From NCBI GenBank assembly GCA_002104945.1, contig MCFH01000046.1:310001-374000 (forward strand): a stretch of 64,000 nucleotides of DNA, read 5' to 3'. The position numbers and the translations under genes are program-made. Positions 48,145 to 60,200 of the stretch are shown in pieces; positions within the stretch are counted from its first letter, which is position 1; every line of letters starts with the position of its first letter. The notes under the pieces are model-generated. The model did no database searches and was not told the DNA's origin. It worked only from the letters and a program-made list of their open reading frames with translations. This DNA is from Piromyces finnis (Eukaryota; Neocallimastigomycota; Neocallimastigomycetes; Neocallimastigales; Neocallimastigaceae).

Positions 48145-48652
48145 ATAAATCTCATTTTATTATATATTTTATAATTATAGAAGTAATAAAAAATATGTAT
48201 ATATGACATTATCATAATTATAATCATTTAATATCAAATATCAAATTATAAATAATTATTTAGTATATATATTTTTTCGTTTATTTTTTTTTTAAAAAAC
48301 CGAAACTATTTTTGAATTATAAATAGCAATAAGTAGTTTATTCTATTCATATTTAAAATAATGAATTTTTATTTATTAATTAAATATTTAATAAAAACTT
48401 CATTTAATAAAATTATTATTGAAAAGATTTATATTTTTTAATTTACTTTCAAATATTAAAATTATGGAAAAATATATATACAAATAAAAAAAAATGTGGC
48501 ACAATACTAGAGTATTTTTATTGTATCACAAAATAAAGTGACTACAATTATTAATTTATTGATTTAATATATACATTATTACAAAAATTGTAAAATATAT
48601 ATATTTTATTTTTTAAAAAAATTCTCTTTTTTTTTTAATTGAAAAAAAAAAA
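47844..48652. other. Intergenic region before the TIP30-like pair
   Basis: AT-rich. It includes an (AAAAAC)n run (47930-47975) and poly-T (48114-48135). No gene recognised; promoter of the first TIP30-like gene is presumably near 48600. Confidence 0.5.
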
Positions 48653-50108
48653 ATGTCTTCTGCTTTAGTTATCGGTTCAACTGGTATACATTCTTTTATT
48701 ATTTATTAATACTATTTAAGTTATTAATAAGTAACTTTATTATTATACTATTTATAAATAATAATTAAAACATAATAATTATTAAATTGTTTTATTGTTA
48801 AATAAAATAAAAAAAGGTGCAACTGGTATTCACGTTATTGAAGAATTATTAAAATGCGGTTCATTCGAAAAAGTTACTTCTCTTGCAAGAAGAGAAATTG
48901 ATTATCAAGGTCCAAACAAAGAACGCTTAGTATGTATTTATAGTTTATCAATGAATAAATAAACAATAATAAAAAAAAATATTAATTAGTTTTCATGACA
49001 AATTGAAAATGAACAAAATAATAATAATAAAAATAATATTTAATTTTCTAATATTAAACACAGGTTCAATATATTGTTGATTTTGAAAATATTGAAAACT
49101 ACAAAGATAATTTTAAAGGTCATTCGTAAGTAAATTATCATATAAATTATTTACTACTTTTATTTTTTTAATAATTTTAATTTTTTTTTTTTTTTTTTTT
49201 TTTCTATTATTATTATTCTTTTTTAATGAAATTTCAATTACTATTATTATAGTCATATGTTTTCATGTTTTGGTACTACTAGGTAAATATTAATAAAATA
49301 TTTAGTTAACTATTTTTTTTTATAATTAAAATTAGAATATTAATATTAAGCATGTAAAAAAAAAAAATAAAATAAATAAATATTTAATGAAAGCTAGTTA
49401 CTTCTTTAACATTTATATATACATATTAATAAATTCAATTTATTGGTAATTAAAATATTTAAATCTCAAATAGAAAACAGGCTGGAAGCGCAGAAAATTT
49501 CATTAAAATTGACCATGACTGTAATTAATGTTCTGGTTCATTTTATAAAAATTAATATAATTAGTGTATACTCAAATATTTTATTATATATTTAATTTAA
49601 TCATAAATAATGATAATAACAAAACTTATTATTAAATAAATAAATAGATGTTATCAACGCTACAAAAATTTTCAAAGAACAAAATCCAAATGCTAAGCAT
49701 TTCATTCTTCTTTCTTCTAGTGGTGCTAATTCTGGTTCCCCATTTTTATACATGAAAACTAAAGGTATTATTGAAGATGATATTAAAGAAATGAAATTTC
49801 CAAGACTTTCTATCTTTAAACCAGGTTCATTACTTGGTCGTGGTCATGACAGCAGAATGTTAGAAAATGTTGGATGTTTCTTTGCAAAAGGATTAAATGT
49901 TATTACTTCAGATAGAGCTGGTATTCCAGTTATTATGCTTGCAAAAGCTTTAGTATATGTTACACAAATCACATCCGAAACTAAACCAGAGGAAGATGGT
50001 ACTATTGTTGAAGTTTTTAATAATAAACAAGCATACGAATTAGCTAAGAGAACTGATATTTTTGATTCTAAAAATAATAATGCTGTTAAAGTAGATGAAA
50101 GTAATTAA
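48653..50108 (+). CDS. TIP30/HTATIP2-like NAD(P)-binding Rossmann protein, copy 1
   Basis: Six exons: 48653-48683, 48817-48929, 49064-49125, 49253-49282, 49473-49520 and 49648-50108, all phase-consistent. The protein is an atypical short-chain dehydrogenase of the TIP30/HTATIP2 group (about 247 aa): MSSALVIGSTGATGIHVIEE with the GxxGxxG dinucleotide loop, VTSLARREIDYQGPN, HMFSCFGTTRKQAGSAENFI, KIDHDYVINATKIFKEQNPN and HFILLSSSGANSGSPFLYMK with a Tyr-x-x-x-Lys (YMKTK) active-site pair, then LSIFKPGSLLGRGHDSRM. The C-terminal part is about as long as in TIP30. Family members bind NADPH; the fungal function is not known. A paralogue with the same intron positions lies 0.7 kb downstream. Confidence 0.9.
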
Positions 50109-50809
50109 AATATAAATTAAATATAAATATATGTAAAATAATGTTTTTCTAGTAAGCAACTTACAAAAAAAAAAAAAAAAAAAAAAAAAAACTAGTGAAA
50201 AATTAATAGAAAAGAAAACAACTACTTCATTACATATATTTAAGGACAAAATAAAGATAATTTTATAATTGTGTTTTAATAAAAAAAAAAAAAGAATATC
50301 AAAAAAATGCAAAAAAATATTTAAAAGAAAAAAATTATAAGAGAAAATTCGCATCATTAATTTTTATTTCATTTTCTAATGTTTTTATTTTCCTTCTTCA
50401 TTTACTTATATTACATAATTCAAAAATATACGTTAATAAAATATTGGAAGTTTATTATAAATAAAGTAAAAAAAAAAATTGGTTGTTATTTTATTTATGT
50501 TAATTTCAGAAAAGTAATTTTATTATTTATCAGTAAGAATATTTTAGAATATTACTATTTCTATCATTGTTGTTTTTGTTATGGGAGAATCATTACAATT
50601 TCCATTATCTTCTATAATAAAAAAGAATCAAAATAAATTAATAAAATTTTTTAATTTAGTTTTTAATTGTTTAATATAATTTTAATTATAATATTGTCAT
50701 GAATACTTTTTTTTTATTTTATTTTTTATAAATATATTTTTCTTTTTATTTTAGTTAAATAAATATATATATATATATATAGAATAATAATAATAATAAT
50801 AAAAGAAAT
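50109..50809. other. Spacer between TIP30-like copies
   Basis: AT-rich, with poly-A tracts (50165-50190, 50281-50293). Open stretches on either strand (50040-50357 and 50379-50636) translate to Phe/Ile/Tyr-rich sequence and are not genes. The promoter of copy 2 must lie here unless the two are cotranscribed. Confidence 0.5.
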
Positions 50810-52077
50810 ATGTCTTCTGCTATTGTAATAGGTTCTACTGGTAAATATGATAAAGATTTTTAAAAGAAAATATTTTATCTATATCAAAAATTTCATATAT
50901 CAATATTGAAAATTATAAATAATCTCTCAATATTAAATAAATAATTAAAAGGTGCCACTGGTATTCATGTTGTCAATGAATTATTAAAATGTGGTCTTTT
51001 CAACAAAGTTACTTCTGTTGCTAGAAAAGAAATTGATTATCAAGGTCCTAACAAAGATCGTTTAGTATGTATTCAATATCAAAATACGTAATGTTAAAAA
51101 AAAAAAAATAAAAATAAAAAATTATTTGTATTTATTTATTCACTTGTATTGTACTAATAAAATAAAAATTATAGGTACAGCAAATTGTTGATTTTGAAAA
51201 AATTGAAGAACATAAGAATGTTTTCAAAGGACACACGTATATATATATTAATATTTAAGATTATCATTCATCAATTAAAAAACTAATAATAATTCTAATA
51301 ATAATTTTAAATAAATTATTTATTATTTTAATGCCTTTATTCAATATATTTTAATAAATTCATTTTAACGAATTGAAGTCATATGTTTTCTTGTCTTGGA
51401 AGTACTAGGTATATACCATTTAAATGAAATATAATAATTTAAAAATATATAAAAATATAATTTTTATAACATATTAACATAAAAAAGAAAATTAGCTGGC
51501 AGTGCTGAAAATTTCTTTAAAATTGACCACGACTGTATTTATCTTATATATTGATATATAATTATATTAAGTTTTTTTGACAAAGTAGTTTATATAAAAT
51601 AACTAATTTTATCATCCTCTAATTTAAAAAGACGTTATTAATTCTGCCAAGATTTTTAAAGAAGAAAATCCTGATTCAAAATTACATTTTATTCTCCTTT
51701 CTGCTGTTGGTTCAAATGCTAATTCTTCATTCTTATATGTTAAAACTAAAGGTCAAATTGAAGATGATATCACAAAAATGAACTTCTCTAGACTTTCCAT
51801 TTTTAGACCAGGACAATTGCTTGACCGTGGTCATGACTCTAGACCTCTTGAAAGCATCTCAAGTTTATTTGCTAAAGGATTAAATGTTATTACTGCTGAT
51901 AGAATTGGTATTCCAGTAAATATGCTCGGTAAGGCTTTAGTTTATATTACACAAATCCCTTCAAAAGAAAAACCAAACGAAGAAGGAAACATTGTAGAAT
52001 TCTTTGATAATAAAGTATCTTATGAATTAGCTAAAAGAACAGATATTCCAGGTTTTGAAAATGTCGAAGGTAAATAA
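50810..52077 (+). CDS. TIP30/HTATIP2-like NAD(P)-binding Rossmann protein, copy 2
   Basis: Tandem paralogue of the gene at 48653-50108. The first exon is 31 nt in both copies, and donors and acceptors fall at the same codons and phases throughout. Sequence: MSSAIVIGSTGATGIHVVNE, VTSVARKEIDYQGPNKDRLV, HMFSCLGSTRKLAGSAENFF (using the AAG acceptor near 51490), KIDHDYVINSAKIFKEENPD, HFILLSAVGSNANSSFLYVK then TKG (YVKTK pair kept) and RLSIFRPGQLLDRGHDSRPL. It ends FENVEGK and lacks the longer acidic tail of copy 1. Both cofactor and active-site motifs are intact, so both copies are probably functional enzymes. Confidence 0.9.
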
Positions 52078-52999
52078 TAAAATAAAACAAATGATAAATT
52101 ACAAATCTTATCTTTTTTGGAAAAAATATCAAAAAGAATAAAACAATATACAAATAATTTTATTCTTTATAGTCTTTACAATATATATCACACTATTGTA
52201 ATTATTAAATCAAATATAGATAAAGTAAAATAATAATAAAAAAGAAAAAAGTCTTTTAAATTTAATATATAAAAAATATAATAAAAAAAATACAAAAAAG
52301 TTTCGATGAATTAATTTATCAGCTTCTACTTCAATAAAAATTAAAGTTTGGTAAAGATAATAATTAAAAATTAATTTATCTCAAATTTAAAATTTATTTA
52401 TTTTTTCATGTATTTATTTATTTATTTATTTACTTTCTTATAATTATAATTTCTTATATATGTCAAAAAGGTTATTTTTATTCATAATTTTTATTTAAAT
52501 TCATTGTTTCATTTTATAATTTTGCAAAAAAAAATAAAAATATTTTATAATTTTATCAAAAATGTAATAATATAGTTAATTCAATAATAAATGAATATGA
52601 TTGGATAAATTTCTTTAATTCTATTAAAAAGTATTATTATATTAACCAATCATGTTTCAGAGAAAATTTTGTTTTTGTAATGTCACAAATCTTGATCCAT
52701 TTTGTTCATTCTTTTTTAAATTATTCACACGTCTTTTATTTTTATATATTAACGAAGTGAAATTAATTGAGGTAATGATTGATGAATTTGTTTATGAATG
52801 TTTTGTTATTAAATGAATTTTAATGTATTAAATGATGAATAAAGTATATATTTATTAAATATAAGTGATGGATGAGTTGAAATAAAAAGCATTACTTAAT
52901 CCGTCTTTATATTAGTAAATTGATATGGTTTAATGAATGTATGAATTATAATATACATGAATGTAAAATTAATATGTAAATGTAATTTATGTATAATAG
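52078..52999. other. Intergenic region / eL31 promoter
   Basis: About 0.9 kb. The 52640-52750 block is less AT-rich and includes AACCAATCAT (52644-52653), shared with the eL32 upstream region. The last 250 bp have repeated ATGAAT/GAATG-like words (52765-52985), which probably form the 5' UTR. No gene seen. Confidence 0.5.
52644..52653 (+). promoter_or_regulatory. CCAAT-type decamer upstream of eL31
   Basis: AACCAATCAT, identical to 26075-26084 upstream of eL32, about 350 bp before the eL31 start. A common ribosomal-protein promoter element is possible but rests on one shared word. Confidence 0.25.
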
Positions 53000-53525
53000 A
53001 TGGCCACTACTAAAACTATTGATGCTGTGGTTACCCGTGAATACACCATCCACCTCCACAAGCTTGTTCACGGAAAGTAAGTTTAAAATAAATAATGCTT
53101 TTTATATTAAATGTGTAATTCATGTATTAATATTTTCTTTAAATTTTAAAGGTCCTTCAAGAAGCGTGCTCCACAAGCCATGAAGGCCATCCGTAAGTTT
53201 GCTGCTGAAGCCATGAAGACCGCTGATGTTCGTCTTGACCCACAACTTAACAAGGAAATCTGGACTCGTGGTATTAAGACCGTTCCACACCGTGTTCGTG
53301 TCAGATTATCTCGTCGTCGTAACGATGATGAAGAAGCTAAGGAAAAGCTCTACACCTACGTTAGCTACGTCCCAGTTGCTTCCTTCAAGGGTAAATATTT
53401 ATTTTATTGTTAAGTTAGCAAAATAAAGAAATAGAAGTTCTAATTAAAATTTTTATACAATATAATTATATATAATTTAATAATATAAAGGTCTCCAAAC
53501 CCAAACTGTTGAAGAAGAAGCTTAA
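53000..53525 (+). CDS. RPL31: 60S ribosomal protein eL31
   Basis: Structural protein of the large subunit near the exit tunnel. Three exons (53000-53076, 53152-53390, 53491-53525) join in phase to 116 aa, close to the usual length. Sequence: [80 protein letters not shown] and [20 protein letters not shown], ending [11 protein letters not shown]. Strong preference for C-ending codons stands out against the AT-rich background and signals high expression, as in eL32. Confidence 0.98.
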
Positions 53526-54950
53526 ATTTCCTAATGTAATTTAAAGCAAATTTACAGAAATAAAAATTAAAAAATCAAAAAAAAATAGAATAAATTAAAA
53601 TTTATTGATATATTAATGGAATAAGTGTTAAGAAGTAGAGTACATAATGGAATTATAATTAACAAAATTTTAATTGGAATAGAAAAATGGGATTTTGAAT
53701 TCGGAAAGTGGGATATATAAAATAATGGAATAATTATAAGAGTATTAAAGAAGTAAATATATTTAACACTTTATGAAATATAGTTTTTAAAATTTATTTT
53801 GGAATAGTTTAAAGCAATAAATTTAAAGTGAAATGACGGAAGGGTATTTGTATGATGTGTGTATGTATCTTTAGAAATTATAATTTAAGATTAAATTGTT
53901 TAATTTTAAAATAATAATTATTAAAAGTTAATTTTAAAATTAGTTTTGGGCAATACTATAAGACTTGATTAAAAAATGAAAAAAATGATAGTTCTAATTT
54001 GTAAATTAAAATTCAAAATTTTTTATTTTTTATGTAAAGCTAAAATAAATGGTTGAGTAAAATTGAAAGTTCAAGATGATAGTTATGCCTATTTAATAAA
54101 AGCTATTATTTGTAAAGTTTATAAAAAAAAAAATCAATTTGAGTAAACTAGATTTAGTCGTTATAATCATTGTTATTTAAATTTAAATATAAATTCTAAA
54201 TCAAATTGAAATTTTAAATTTGTTCAATTTCTTAATATTCAAAATAAATACTGTTTGGTTTAAAGTATTTATAAATTAAGTTATTGTCAGTGTTTAGTTG
54301 TTTTCTAAATGAGATTTAACAATACTATTTTATTTAAAAAATAAACAAATAAGCAAATTTGGAATTAAAAAGAAAATATATAAATTAAATAATTTTTACT
54401 TTTTTTTAATATCGATGAACAAAAAAAAGGATATAAAAATATATTGTAAACTAAATCTATTTTAAAATATTATAGATAGAAAATAATATATATATATATT
54501 ACTTTTACCTTTTATATTTATTTTAAAAATAACAGGATATTGATAAATAAAATATATTTTAGTTTAATTGCTTTGATTATTTATAAAGTTTTGTATTTAT
54601 TTTATTTTATTTTATTTTATTTTATTTTATTTTATTTTATTTTATTTTATTTTATTTTATTTTATTTTATTAAAAATGGTCATTACTTTACTATCATTAG
54701 TATTTATTATCAACAGTATATAAATAGGAATTATCTTTATAAATAATGGAAATGAGTTGCTTTATTATTTCTAATTTTATCATAATTAATATATATTTCG
54801 ATGAAATAAAAAATAAAAAATAAAAAAAAAAGAGACTAAAAAATAATTAAATAATATACATTATCATGAATACTAATATATATTTTTTATTAAATAGTAA
54901 TTATCATTGTATGGGTAAATAGAATTTTTTAAAAAATATTTTATTATTTA
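53526..54950. other. Convergent intergenic region eL31 / golgin
   Basis: 1.4 kb between two 3' ends. It starts with a G-containing, A-rich eL31 3' flank and includes a (TTTTA)n array (54597-54671). No gene or RNA is recognised. Confidence 0.5.
54597..54671. repeat. (TTTTA)n pentanucleotide microsatellite
   Basis: About 15 perfect TTTTA copies, the only long pentanucleotide array in the window. Confidence 0.93.
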
Positions 54951-57212
54951 TTAGTTTTGACTTATTAATTTTGTCATTTTTTGAATTTCTTCTGGAGTGA
55001 AATGAAGAATAGTTGATAAAACATTTAATAATTGAATCTATTTTAAATTGTTTATTAAATCAATAGATATTAATTTTGAATAATTATATATATAAGTTAG
55101 TATTAAATATAAAAAAAGTTGGTATTTATAATATTATTTCAATATTATTTATTATTTATATTTTATTATTTACCTTTTTATCTTTGAATTCAAAAAATTT
55201 AAATAAAACAGCCTTTAAGTATTCCACATTTATATCATCCATTGTATAAACATCGGATGACGATGATTTATTGGAATGAAGTTGGAGTACAGCAGGTGAT
55301 AAGGCTTCAGATTGAGATTTAATTAGTAAGTTTGGATTAGAATGAAGGGTTTGTTGACGATTAACTGTATATGGGCTTTTAACCGGTGAATTACTACCAC
55401 TTTCATTTGCCATTGAATTATGTGGTGATTTCTGTAACTTTTTAAGTTCATCCTTTAATGTCTTTTAGAAAATATATATACATATATAATTAAAAAATTA
55501 GTTAATAAATTGATAATTTAAATAATTTAAATCTATAATTTATATAACAATAAGGGGAAATTGCCAAATAAATAAAAATATACATATATTATCTTTAATA
55601 ATACTATTATTAAAAAAAAAAAAAAAAAAAAAAAAGAATAGTGAATACCTTATTGACAGCCTTTAAATGTTGTTCTCTAATCTTATAGTCTTCAATTTCT
55701 TTCTTTTTATCTTCGTCTACTGAACTTAATTTTTTTTTATATTCCTTAAGTTCATCTTTTAACAATTTTGATAATTTCTAATAATTTATAAAATAATAAT
55801 TTTCATAATTATTAATACGATGCTTAATATCTCGATTCTTATAATTTCAGAATATATATATATAAATATAAGCTTAAAAAAATTCATTGTAATAGTTCCA
55901 CTCAACATTATATATTACTTACACTTTCTTCATTCATTTGAAGTTTAATTTTCATTTCAGATTCTTTAATTTCATCAACAGTATCTTCCAATTTTTTAAT
56001 GATACTTTTAGATGAAGATATTTCCTTTTCCTTATTACTAACAATATTTTCTAATTCTTGAATTTTGGATGAAAGCTCTTGTTGAACAGAGTTATTTTGA
56101 AGATTTTCTTTTAGTTTCTTTTGTAAATCTGCTTTAAGATCAACTAATTCATTGGATAATACCTGTTTTTCTTCGTCTTCTTGTTGTTTTTTGGATTCCA
56201 ATAGTGAAAGTGTAGATTGAATTTCAGATATTTTAAACTTTAATTTATCATTTTCATCACTCTTAACTTGGAAAAGATGTTTAGAAATATCTAATTCTTG
56301 TTCCAGTGTATTATTATGACTTTGAAATTGAGTTATAGATTCAACCAGACTTTTAACATAATTTTCCTTTTCTTGAAGAGATTTTTGACATTCTATTAAA
56401 GATTTATTAGTAAATTCAAATTTACTTTTATAATTTTCTAATTCCTCTGTTTTATCTATTATATTTTTATTGAGAGACTGTATAAGATTCTCACTTGTTT
56501 CATCTTGTAATCTAGTATTAAGTTCTTTAATAGTTTTATCTTTAACATCAAGTTGTTTCTGTAATTCCTCCTTTTCACTTAACAATTCATTTATTGATTT
56601 ATCTTTTGTTTCTAAAACATATAAAATCTTATCTTTATCACCTATTTTTTCATTGATTTGTTTTTTTAAATCTTCATTAACCTTTTTTTGTTTTTCAATT
56701 TCTGCTAAACCATCCTTTTTTTCTTTTTCAAGTTTTATAATTTTATTTCTTGCACCACGAAGTAAATTAATGCTTCTATCTCTTTTAGATTCTTCATCTG
56801 CTATACGTTTTTTCAATTTCGAATTTTCCAATGATATATCTTCAAATACATCAGTTTTTTGATGTAATTCTGCTTTTGTTAATGCTAATTTTTCTTCAAC
56901 ACCTTCTTTTTCCTTTTTTATTTTATCGATTTGTTCCATTAAATTTTTTTTTTCTTCATTTATTAATCTTTCTTTTTCTTCTTTTAAAGTTTTTATTTGT
57001 TCAAGTAATGAATTTTTTTCTTCAAGAGTAAATACTGATGTATCAGTATTTTCATTATTCATATTTATTTTTGATTCTTCATTAATTTTATTATCATTAT
57101 CGATATTTGTATTTTCTGTTGTTGAAATTTCTTTAACATTATTGACTTCTTCTAAGTCATTGGTAGATTTGTTTTCATTAGTTTTAATTTCTTCTGTATT
57201 TGTATTTTCCAT
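54951..57212 (-). CDS. Golgin-like coiled-coil protein with C-terminal GRIP domain
   Basis: GRIP-domain golgins are recruited to the trans-Golgi by Arl1-GTP and tether vesicles. The large first exon (57212-55923, donor GTAAGT) encodes an acidic N-terminus and about 370 residues of nearly continuous coiled coil (NSLLEQIKTLKEEKERLINE, KELNTRLQDETSENLIQ). Smaller exons near 55780-55650 (KLSKLLKDELKEYKKKLSSV) and 55470-55172 continue the coil and add a Ser-rich stretch. The end is GRIP-like: DDINVEYLKAVLFKFFEFKD, joined to IQLLNVLSTILHFTPEEIQK and MTKLISQN, stopping at 54951-54953. The conserved Tyr and Leu of the GRIP core (EYLKAVLFKF) are present. The short, Ser-rich segment just before GRIP is variable in the family. 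Confidence 0.85.
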
Positions 57213-58207
57213 TTCTTATTTTTATTTTTATTTATTTATATTATTAATGTTTATTGTTGTTGATGTTAATTTATCTGTTTGTTTATTTGTTTGTTTGTTT
57301 ATTTATTTTATTTTTATGGTTATTTAAAAATTTACACACCTTTTTTTATTTTAATGAATTATAAAGTAACTTTATTAAATTTCCAATTTCCTAATAATCT
57401 ATTTATTCTAATTTTTTTCAGATTAAATTTAATATTAAATATGATAAAATAAATTGTTGAAATCTGAATAATAAGAAAAATGAGGGAGGGGAAAATAAAA
57501 CTTTAATTGAAAATTAATAATATATAAAATGTTAAATTATGATTATTTTATTTTTAAATTGAATTAATTTCTATTTTTTCGAAAAAATTTTATCCATTTA
57601 CCAATTTATTGTTTTGTTTACTTTTTGTAAACAAAAATTGTATATATGTATATATATATAATTATATTATTAATATTTTTCGTCTAATAATAATAATAAT
57701 AATATAATGTAAATTTAAATAATTTAAAAAGATAGAGTTGTGTTGTTTAAAAAAATAAAAATAAAAATATTAAAATCACCAATTTTTGTTTATTAAAAAT
57801 TTAATAAATACTAAATAAATAGGATTTAACAAGTTCTATTATTCTATATATAATTTATAATAGATTAAAATATATATTAAGTTTAACTACGGGAGGTGGT
57901 AGTACGCTATAATATAAATTATTTAATATTATTTATTTCTGAATAATGAAATTTTATGTAAATATTAGATAAACTACACAAAGATATCTATATTAAAATT
58001 AGTGCTCGTAATGAAGCTTTTAAAATAATTTTTAAAAGTTATTATTTTGTTATTTTGAATAATAATTATAGATTTATTTAATGTTATATAAATATAATAA
58101 TAGAAATTTATTCATATAATAATATATTTAAACTCTACACTAATAATAAATCCTAAATATTAATATAATAATAGTAATATAAGTTGTTGTTGTTATTATT
58201 TTGCTTT

Positions 58208-58240
<33 letters not shown>

Positions 58241-58700
58241 TTTATTTAATAATATTGAATTGGTTTTGTTTTTTCTTTATGTTTTCCTACCTAAATTTAC
58301 CTAAAGTTATGTAATATATCTATATATATTATTTATAATATGTACAAAAAAATATTAAAATAATGAATAATAAAATAATAAAAATAATATATTATAATAT
58401 ATATTATAATAATTATAATAGTATATTAATTGTTAATTGGAGATTATTCGTTTTAAATGATTAAAAGAAATTTCGTTCATTTTAATATTATTTTTTTCCA
58501 TAAACTATTTTTATAATCACAACGTTAAGACGCACACACAATATGTCAAATCCAAAAAAAAAACAACTTTGTTAGAACCAAAATTTTATAATTGAAAAAA
58601 AATTTTTTAATGATTTTATTGTTTTTTATATACATAGGTTAAAAAAAAAAAAAAAAAAACTTTATAGTAAGAATAGAAAACTCTGTATTTAGTTATTTAG

Positions 58701-58751
<51 letters not shown>

Positions 58752-58752
58752 T
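58701..58752. repeat. (TTTA)n microsatellite
   Basis: About 13 tetranucleotide copies preceded by a few TTTAG variants. Confidence 0.9.
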
Positions 58753-58980
58753 GTGTTTCAAATATATAGAATACTTAATAGAGTTTTATTGTTGATGTGA
58801 TATAAAAATAGGTATTTCATACAAACATAGTTTATATTCATCTATACATTTTTAAATAAACCATCGATTTATAAATAGTTTATATAAAATTTTCAATTTT
58901 ATTTCAAAAAATAATAAAATAATGTCATCCCATCCACTATAAAACTTCATCTAATAAAAAACTAAAATATTATTAATTAC

Positions 58981-59004
58981 ACAACAACAACAACAACAAC
59001 AACA
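58981..59004. repeat. (CAA)n microsatellite
   Basis: Eight CAA triplets, the only C-containing non-coding triplet array in the window. Confidence 0.85.
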
Positions 59005-59321
59005 CCTTTAAATAACGCTTAATTATGATTAAATATTTTTATATAATTTTTATTATTTTGGCAATGCGTTTAAGGTATGGATTTTTATAAAAAAAAAATA
59101 AAGGTATAAAGATAATTATGGATTAATAAATAATTTTATAATATAAATATAAATTAAACAATTTCTAATAATTTAAATAGAAAATTTTAAAAGTTTTTTT
59201 TTTTTTTTTTAAATATTACATATTTTTGTAAGTGATATTAAATAAAGTAAAAATATAAAGTTAATAAACCCCAAAATCAAACAATTTCACAAACTAAACC
59301 TTTTTTTTTTAATTTATATAG

Positions 59322-60200
59322 TTAAAATCTATATTTTCTCATAAGTCTACCAAAACTACCAATTGGTTTTTCTGGTATATATGGTATTTTACCAATGTAA
59401 TCGTTAGGTAAGACTTCAGAATTTAATATGTTTCTTATTCTTTCATCTTCATTAAGATCATTATCAAATGGGCATATATCATCAATATCATCAATAACTA
59501 TTGGAGAATTTCTAATAAATATCTCTTCCTCCTCTTCTGTAGATACTTCGTTTTCACTTAATACTTCATTCTTTTCTAATGCTGTAAAAGATTCATAAAA
59601 GCATTCATCATCTTTTTGACTAGTTGGTGTAAGATAACCTGAATTATTTAATACAGTTTCTTGAGTAAATGAAGTGCTAAATTTATTTTTCTCCTCATTA
59701 GCATTTTCATTTTGTTCTTTAATCGAGTTACCACCATCAATATCACTAATAAAAGTGGACCAATTAGAAAGAAAGTTACTGACACATACCTTTACCTTTT
59801 CATTTTCAAATAAAGTTCCATATTGAAAATCAAAAGAATCATTCTCTTCTTTTTTATCCGTTGGATATGTTTCTGAAATTTTATAATAGCTAGATTCACT
59901 CATTAAAGATTCACTTCTTCTTAATCCTCTTTCTATATTATTTTGAGTTTTAGGAATTACATCTTCTTCACATTGAGAAAAAGAATAAGCATTACGTTTT
60001 AATTGACTGAAATTTTCTTCTGTTTTTCCAACAAAATCATTATCAGACTTATACATTTCAAAAAGCATATGTTTATTTCTTTTTTTAATTTTGTTGATTT
60101 TCAATGCTTTTTTTATTGCTTTCTTATCATTACTTTTTATATTAATATAATTAAAAGATAAAGGGTATTTTTTATTTACTGGACTTTGAATAGAAACCAT
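59322..60200 (-). CDS. Unrecognised Ser/Glu-rich protein
   Basis: Single open frame of 292 aa from ATG at 60200 to TAA at 59322. I do not recognise a family. The N-terminus is basic (NDKKAIKKALKINKIKKRNK), a possible nuclear signal. The middle has Ser-rich, probably phosphorylated motifs (LRRSESLMSESSYYKIS). Acidic clusters follow (ENEVSTEEEEEIFI, DDIDDICPFDNDLNEDE). The C-terminus (GKIPYIPEKPIGSFGRLMRK then YRF) is Pro/aromatic-rich and the most ordered-looking part. No signal peptide or membrane helix. Balanced codons and the diverse residues separate it from AT-noise frames. No introns are needed. Confidence 0.7.
   Translation of the reverse strand: MVSIQSPVNKKYPLSFNYINIKSNDKKAIKKALKINKIKKRNKHMLFEMYKSDNDFVGKTEENFSQLKRNAYSFSQCEEDVIPKTQNNIERGLRRSESLMSESSYYKISETYPTDKKEENDSFDFQYGTLFENEKVKVCVSNFLSNWSTFISDIDGGNSIKEQNENANEEKNKFSTSFTQETVLNNSGYLTPTSQKDDECFYESFTALEKNEVLSENEVSTEEEEEIFIRNSPIVIDDIDDICPFDNDLNEDERIRNILNSEVLPNDYIGKIPYIPEKPIGSFGRLMRKYRF

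Larger units (their letters stand above)
57213..59321. other. Gene-free region of 2.1 kb upstream of golgin
   Basis: AT-rich. Near 57240-57310 TTTG/TTTA repeats form the probable 5' flank of the golgin gene. A short GC-containing island (57885-57912) and (TTTA)n and (CAA)n arrays are listed separately. No coding sequence recognised. Confidence 0.5.

Noticed and set aside
54540-54746. 68-aa open frame
   Set aside because: Consists of the translated (TTTTA)n microsatellite.
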